This document shows, piece by piece, positions 30,813-32,928 of a DNA stretch of 32,928 nucleotides. The translations under genes and the position numbers were made by a program. This DNA is from Clostridia bacterium (GTDB lineage: Bacteria > Bacillota > Clostridia > Oscillospirales > CAG-272): contig JAGAVJ010000048.1 in NCBI GenBank assembly GCA_017942005.1, forward strand, positions 1 through 32,928, written 5' to 3'. The notes beneath the pieces were generated by a model. It was given only the letters and a program-made list of their open reading frames with translations. It did not search any database and was not told where the DNA came from. Each line of letters starts with the position of its first letter. Within the stretch, counting starts at the first letter, position 1.

Positions 30813-32659
30813 AGAAGTTCCTCCGTTTCTGCGGCAGAATCGTTTTGCGAAACAATCGTGTCCTGCATGACAGAAGCGCTCTCAAACTCTTGTTTTTGTG
30901 CGTCCAATTGCTGTAATGCAACCATTTTACGGTAGGTCGGACAGGTTTCACACAGTTGTGCATGGGTACCGATACCGCACAGTTTTCCGTTATCCAAAAC
31001 AATAATCTTATCCATCTGTTCGACTGTAGAAATACGATGTGCGATTAAAATCGTTGTCTTTCCATGCCGTGTGCGTTTGAGATTTTGGATGATGATACGT
31101 TCGGTTTCCGTGTCCACAGCGGATACGGAATCATCTAAAATTAAAATAGATGCATCCTTCATCAGTGCGCGTGCAATGGAAATCCGCTGTTTTTGACCAC
31201 CGGAAACTGTAACGCCGCGCTCACCGAGAGTCGTCTCATATTGCTTTGAAAACGATGTAATATTTTCATGAATATCAGACAGCTTCGCCGCGTTTTCTAC
31301 CGCCTCCATAGAAGTCTGCTCCGCAGCAAAGGCGATGTTGTTTGCAATGGTATCACTGAACAGGAAGTTATCCTGCGGGACATATGCAGAAAAACGGCGT
31401 ACTGTACGGATTGGAATTTGATTGATATCATGACCGTCCATGAAAATCGTTCCATCCGGAACATTATAGGTACGCAGAAACAGGTCCACCAATGTGGTTT
31501 TTCCGGCACCTGTTTTGCCAATAATCGCAACATTTTCACCGGCGTTAATATGCAGGGAAATGTCGGACAGTGCATCGTATTCAGCACCCGGATATCGGAA
31601 GGTCAGATGTTTTACCGTAATTTCACCGCGGAGTGCATCAATCGTTTCGACATCCGCACGGTCAACGACCGCAGGTTTGGCATCCAGCAATTCACGGATG
31701 CGGTTAAGGGAGGCTTTTCCGCGCGACTGCATCTCAATCAACTGCGAAATTGCCATAACCGGCCACACAATTGATGAAAAATATCCGATGAATTCTACCA
31801 GCATGCCAGGGTTGAAAACACCCTTGTATACAAGATATCCACCGTAACCGAGAATCACGCAAATCACGGATTCCACAAACAGAGTGACACCGATGTTTAC
31901 AAGCGTTGAAGTGCGTGTGTAGGAAACATTGGCATCTTCGTTTTTACGGTTTAAGCGTTCAAAGGAGCATAATTGAATGGTTTCTTTGACAAACGCCTTA
32001 ATGACGGCGATACCGGAAAAGTTTTCCTGTGCAAAATCGGACAAATCCGAATAGGCTTCCTGTCGAATATCCCATTTTCTGGTCATTTCTTTGCTGACAA
32101 TGGTGCCGAGGAACAACATGATCGCCATAGGAATCATGGAAAAAACGGTCAGCAGCAGATTCATACGCGCCATTTTGGAAAGAGACAGCAGCCCCAGCAT
32201 GAGTGCATCTGCAAATTCCATCATACCTACGCCAAAGCATTCCCGTACGGTTGACAGATCATTGGTAAACAACGACATCAGATAGCCGACTTTATTTTCC
32301 TGGAAATATTCTGTCGAAAGGTCTTTGGTATGATCGAACATTTCTGCACGCAGCTCTGTTTCTACTTTTGTTGCCGAACCAAAAAAACAAATTCGCCAAA
32401 CAAAACGTCCAACAACCAAAACCAGAATGACGAATATCAGAGGACGGCAGATTTCATCCAGTAGCAGGTCCATTGTAAACGGCTTTTGCGTTCCGTCTGA
32501 CAGAACAACCGCTTCTCCCATCAAACCGTTGACTACCATCCGGTAAAACTCCGGCACCTTCAACTGTGCAAAATCTACACAGAACAGCGCGATAAATCCG
32601 ATGCACAGTGCCAACAAATGCTTTACATAATATTTATTCAGATATTTGCCGAACAGCAT
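30809..32659 (-). CDS. Heterodimeric ABC exporter subunit (degenerate ATP site)
   Basis: A 616-residue half-transporter: six helices, then an ATPase with Walker A GKTGAGKT (381-388), Q429, signature VSGGQ (485-489), Walker B ILILDD in which D510 replaces the catalytic glutamate, and H541. The Glu-to-Asp change is the known mark of the non-hydrolysing site in heterodimeric exporters, which fits the canonical partner downstream. The C-terminal tail of about 40 residues is acidic and Gln/Ser-rich. The ATG at 32659 follows AAAGGAGG at 7 nt. First gene of the two-gene operon. Confidence 0.92.
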   Translation of the reverse strand: MLFGKYLNKYYVKHLLALCIGFIALFCVDFAQLKVPEFYRMVVNGLMGEAVVLSDGTQKPFTMDLLLDEICRPLIFVILVLVVGRFVWRICFFGSATKVETELRAEMFDHTKDLSTEYFQENKVGYLMSLFTNDLSTVRECFGVGMMEFADALMLGLLSLSKMARMNLLLTVFSMIPMAIMLFLGTIVSKEMTRKWDIRQEAYSDLSDFAQENFSGIAVIKAFVKETIQLCSFERLNRKNEDANVSYTRTSTLVNIGVTLFVESVICVILGYGGYLVYKGVFNPGMLVEFIGYFSSIVWPVMAISQLIEMQSRGKASLNRIRELLDAKPAVVDRADVETIDALRGEITVKHLTFRYPGAEYDALSDISLHINAGENVAIIGKTGAGKTTLVDLFLRTYNVPDGTIFMDGHDINQIPIRTVRRFSAYVPQDNFLFSDTIANNIAFAAEQTSMEAVENAAKLSDIHENITSFSKQYETTLGERGVTVSGGQKQRISIARALMKDASILILDDSVSAVDTETERIIIQNLKRTRHGKTTILIAHRISTVEQMDKIIVLDNGKLCGIGTHAQLCETCPTYRKMVALQQLDAQKQEFESASVMQDTIVSQNDSAAETEELL

Positions 32660-32741
32660 AGGTATCCCTCCTTTACAGATGCTTTGATAGGCTATTATAA
32701 AACTTCATTTTACAATTGGTTTTATCCCAAAAACAGGTTTT

Positions 32742-32770
32742 ATTATACCATAAGAATCAATAAATGTCAA
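32742..32770 (-). promoter_or_regulatory. Promoter of the ABC exporter operon
   Basis: On the minus strand TTGACA (32765-32770), 17 bp, TATAAT (32742-32747), a perfect match. The stretch from 32771 to the window end shows nothing else that I can name. Confidence 0.88.
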
Positions 32771-32928
32771 GTATTTCAGTTTATTGTCCACGTTCGTTTC
32801 ATAAATTAAAAGCCGAGCACGTAGAAAGAACCTTAATCAAAAGTGAATCATTCAAAAGGCAATTAAACATATTTTGTCGAATGCTTGTCTTCTTAACTAA
32901 AGAAGGAATATATTGTTTGTGTAATAAT

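Noticed and set aside
1..32928. CRISPR array or prophage
   Set aside because: No regularly spaced direct repeats with unique spacers, and no phage structural, integrase or lysis genes were seen.

Overview
The window looks like a chromosomal segment of a gut-type Clostridia (Oscillospiraceae/Ruminococcaceae-like Firmicute). The reasons are moderate-to-low GC, AAAGGAGG-type ribosome binding sites, many near-consensus TTGACA-17-TATAAT promoters, an smpB-ssrA pair whose tmRNA tag reads ANDNLALAA, and protein types common in that group. The species assignment is inference; no 16S or other marker is present.

Layout. 1-195: C-terminal scrap of a gene followed by structured RNA-like DNA and a strong hairpin, probably the right end of an IS200/IS605 (TnpB-type) element. 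223-445: a MITE-like element with a perfect 9-bp direct repeat. 442-3977: a GH78 alpha-L-rhamnosidase (minus) divergent from a xylose-isomerase-like TIM-barrel protein (plus) that has an unusual structured leader. 4141-5470: an AT-rich membrane protein and an ECF-transporter S component, converging on a 40-bp palindrome. 5597-8566: a promoter, a leader of nearly 300 nt, then MATE exporter, PHP phosphoesterase and a small membrane protein. 8657-10286: an orphan sugar-type solute-binding lipoprotein. 10540-12376: an Lsa/CplR-like ABC-F ribosome-protection protein behind a leader with a 4-codon ORF and two terminator-like hairpins. 12363-14970: a three-gene ABC-2 export system. 15264-18987: a serine beta-lactamase-like hydrolase divergent from a GH106-like glycosidase. 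19224-20092: smpB and ssrA. 20334-26763: an ECF sigma factor operon with a double permease, two lipoproteins and an ABC ATPase. 27004-28704: a P-loop kinase and an SDR oxidoreductase, divergent. 28923-32659: a heterodimeric ABC exporter with one degenerate ATP site.

Two themes stand out. First, export and drug defence dominate: a MATE pump, an ABC-F protein, three ABC export systems and a heterodimeric exporter. A carbohydrate theme (GH78, GH106-like, TIM-barrel isomerase, sugar-type binding protein) points to plant rhamnoside use. Second, the intergenic DNA is full of dispersed palindromic repeats. One MITE-like family has CGTRAGTTCGAT ends and sits next to stop codons. A second family is built from stacked hairpins.

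The best candidate for an undescribed system is 20334-26763. It contains a sigma factor with no separate anti-sigma gene, a permease whose N-terminus resembles the start of anti-sigma-like proteins and whose body is an internal duplication, two non-identical lipoproteins sharing a Cys-x-Asp-Pro-Leu-Cys-x-His...Cys-Pro motif, and an ATPase, all in overlapping or near-contiguous frames.
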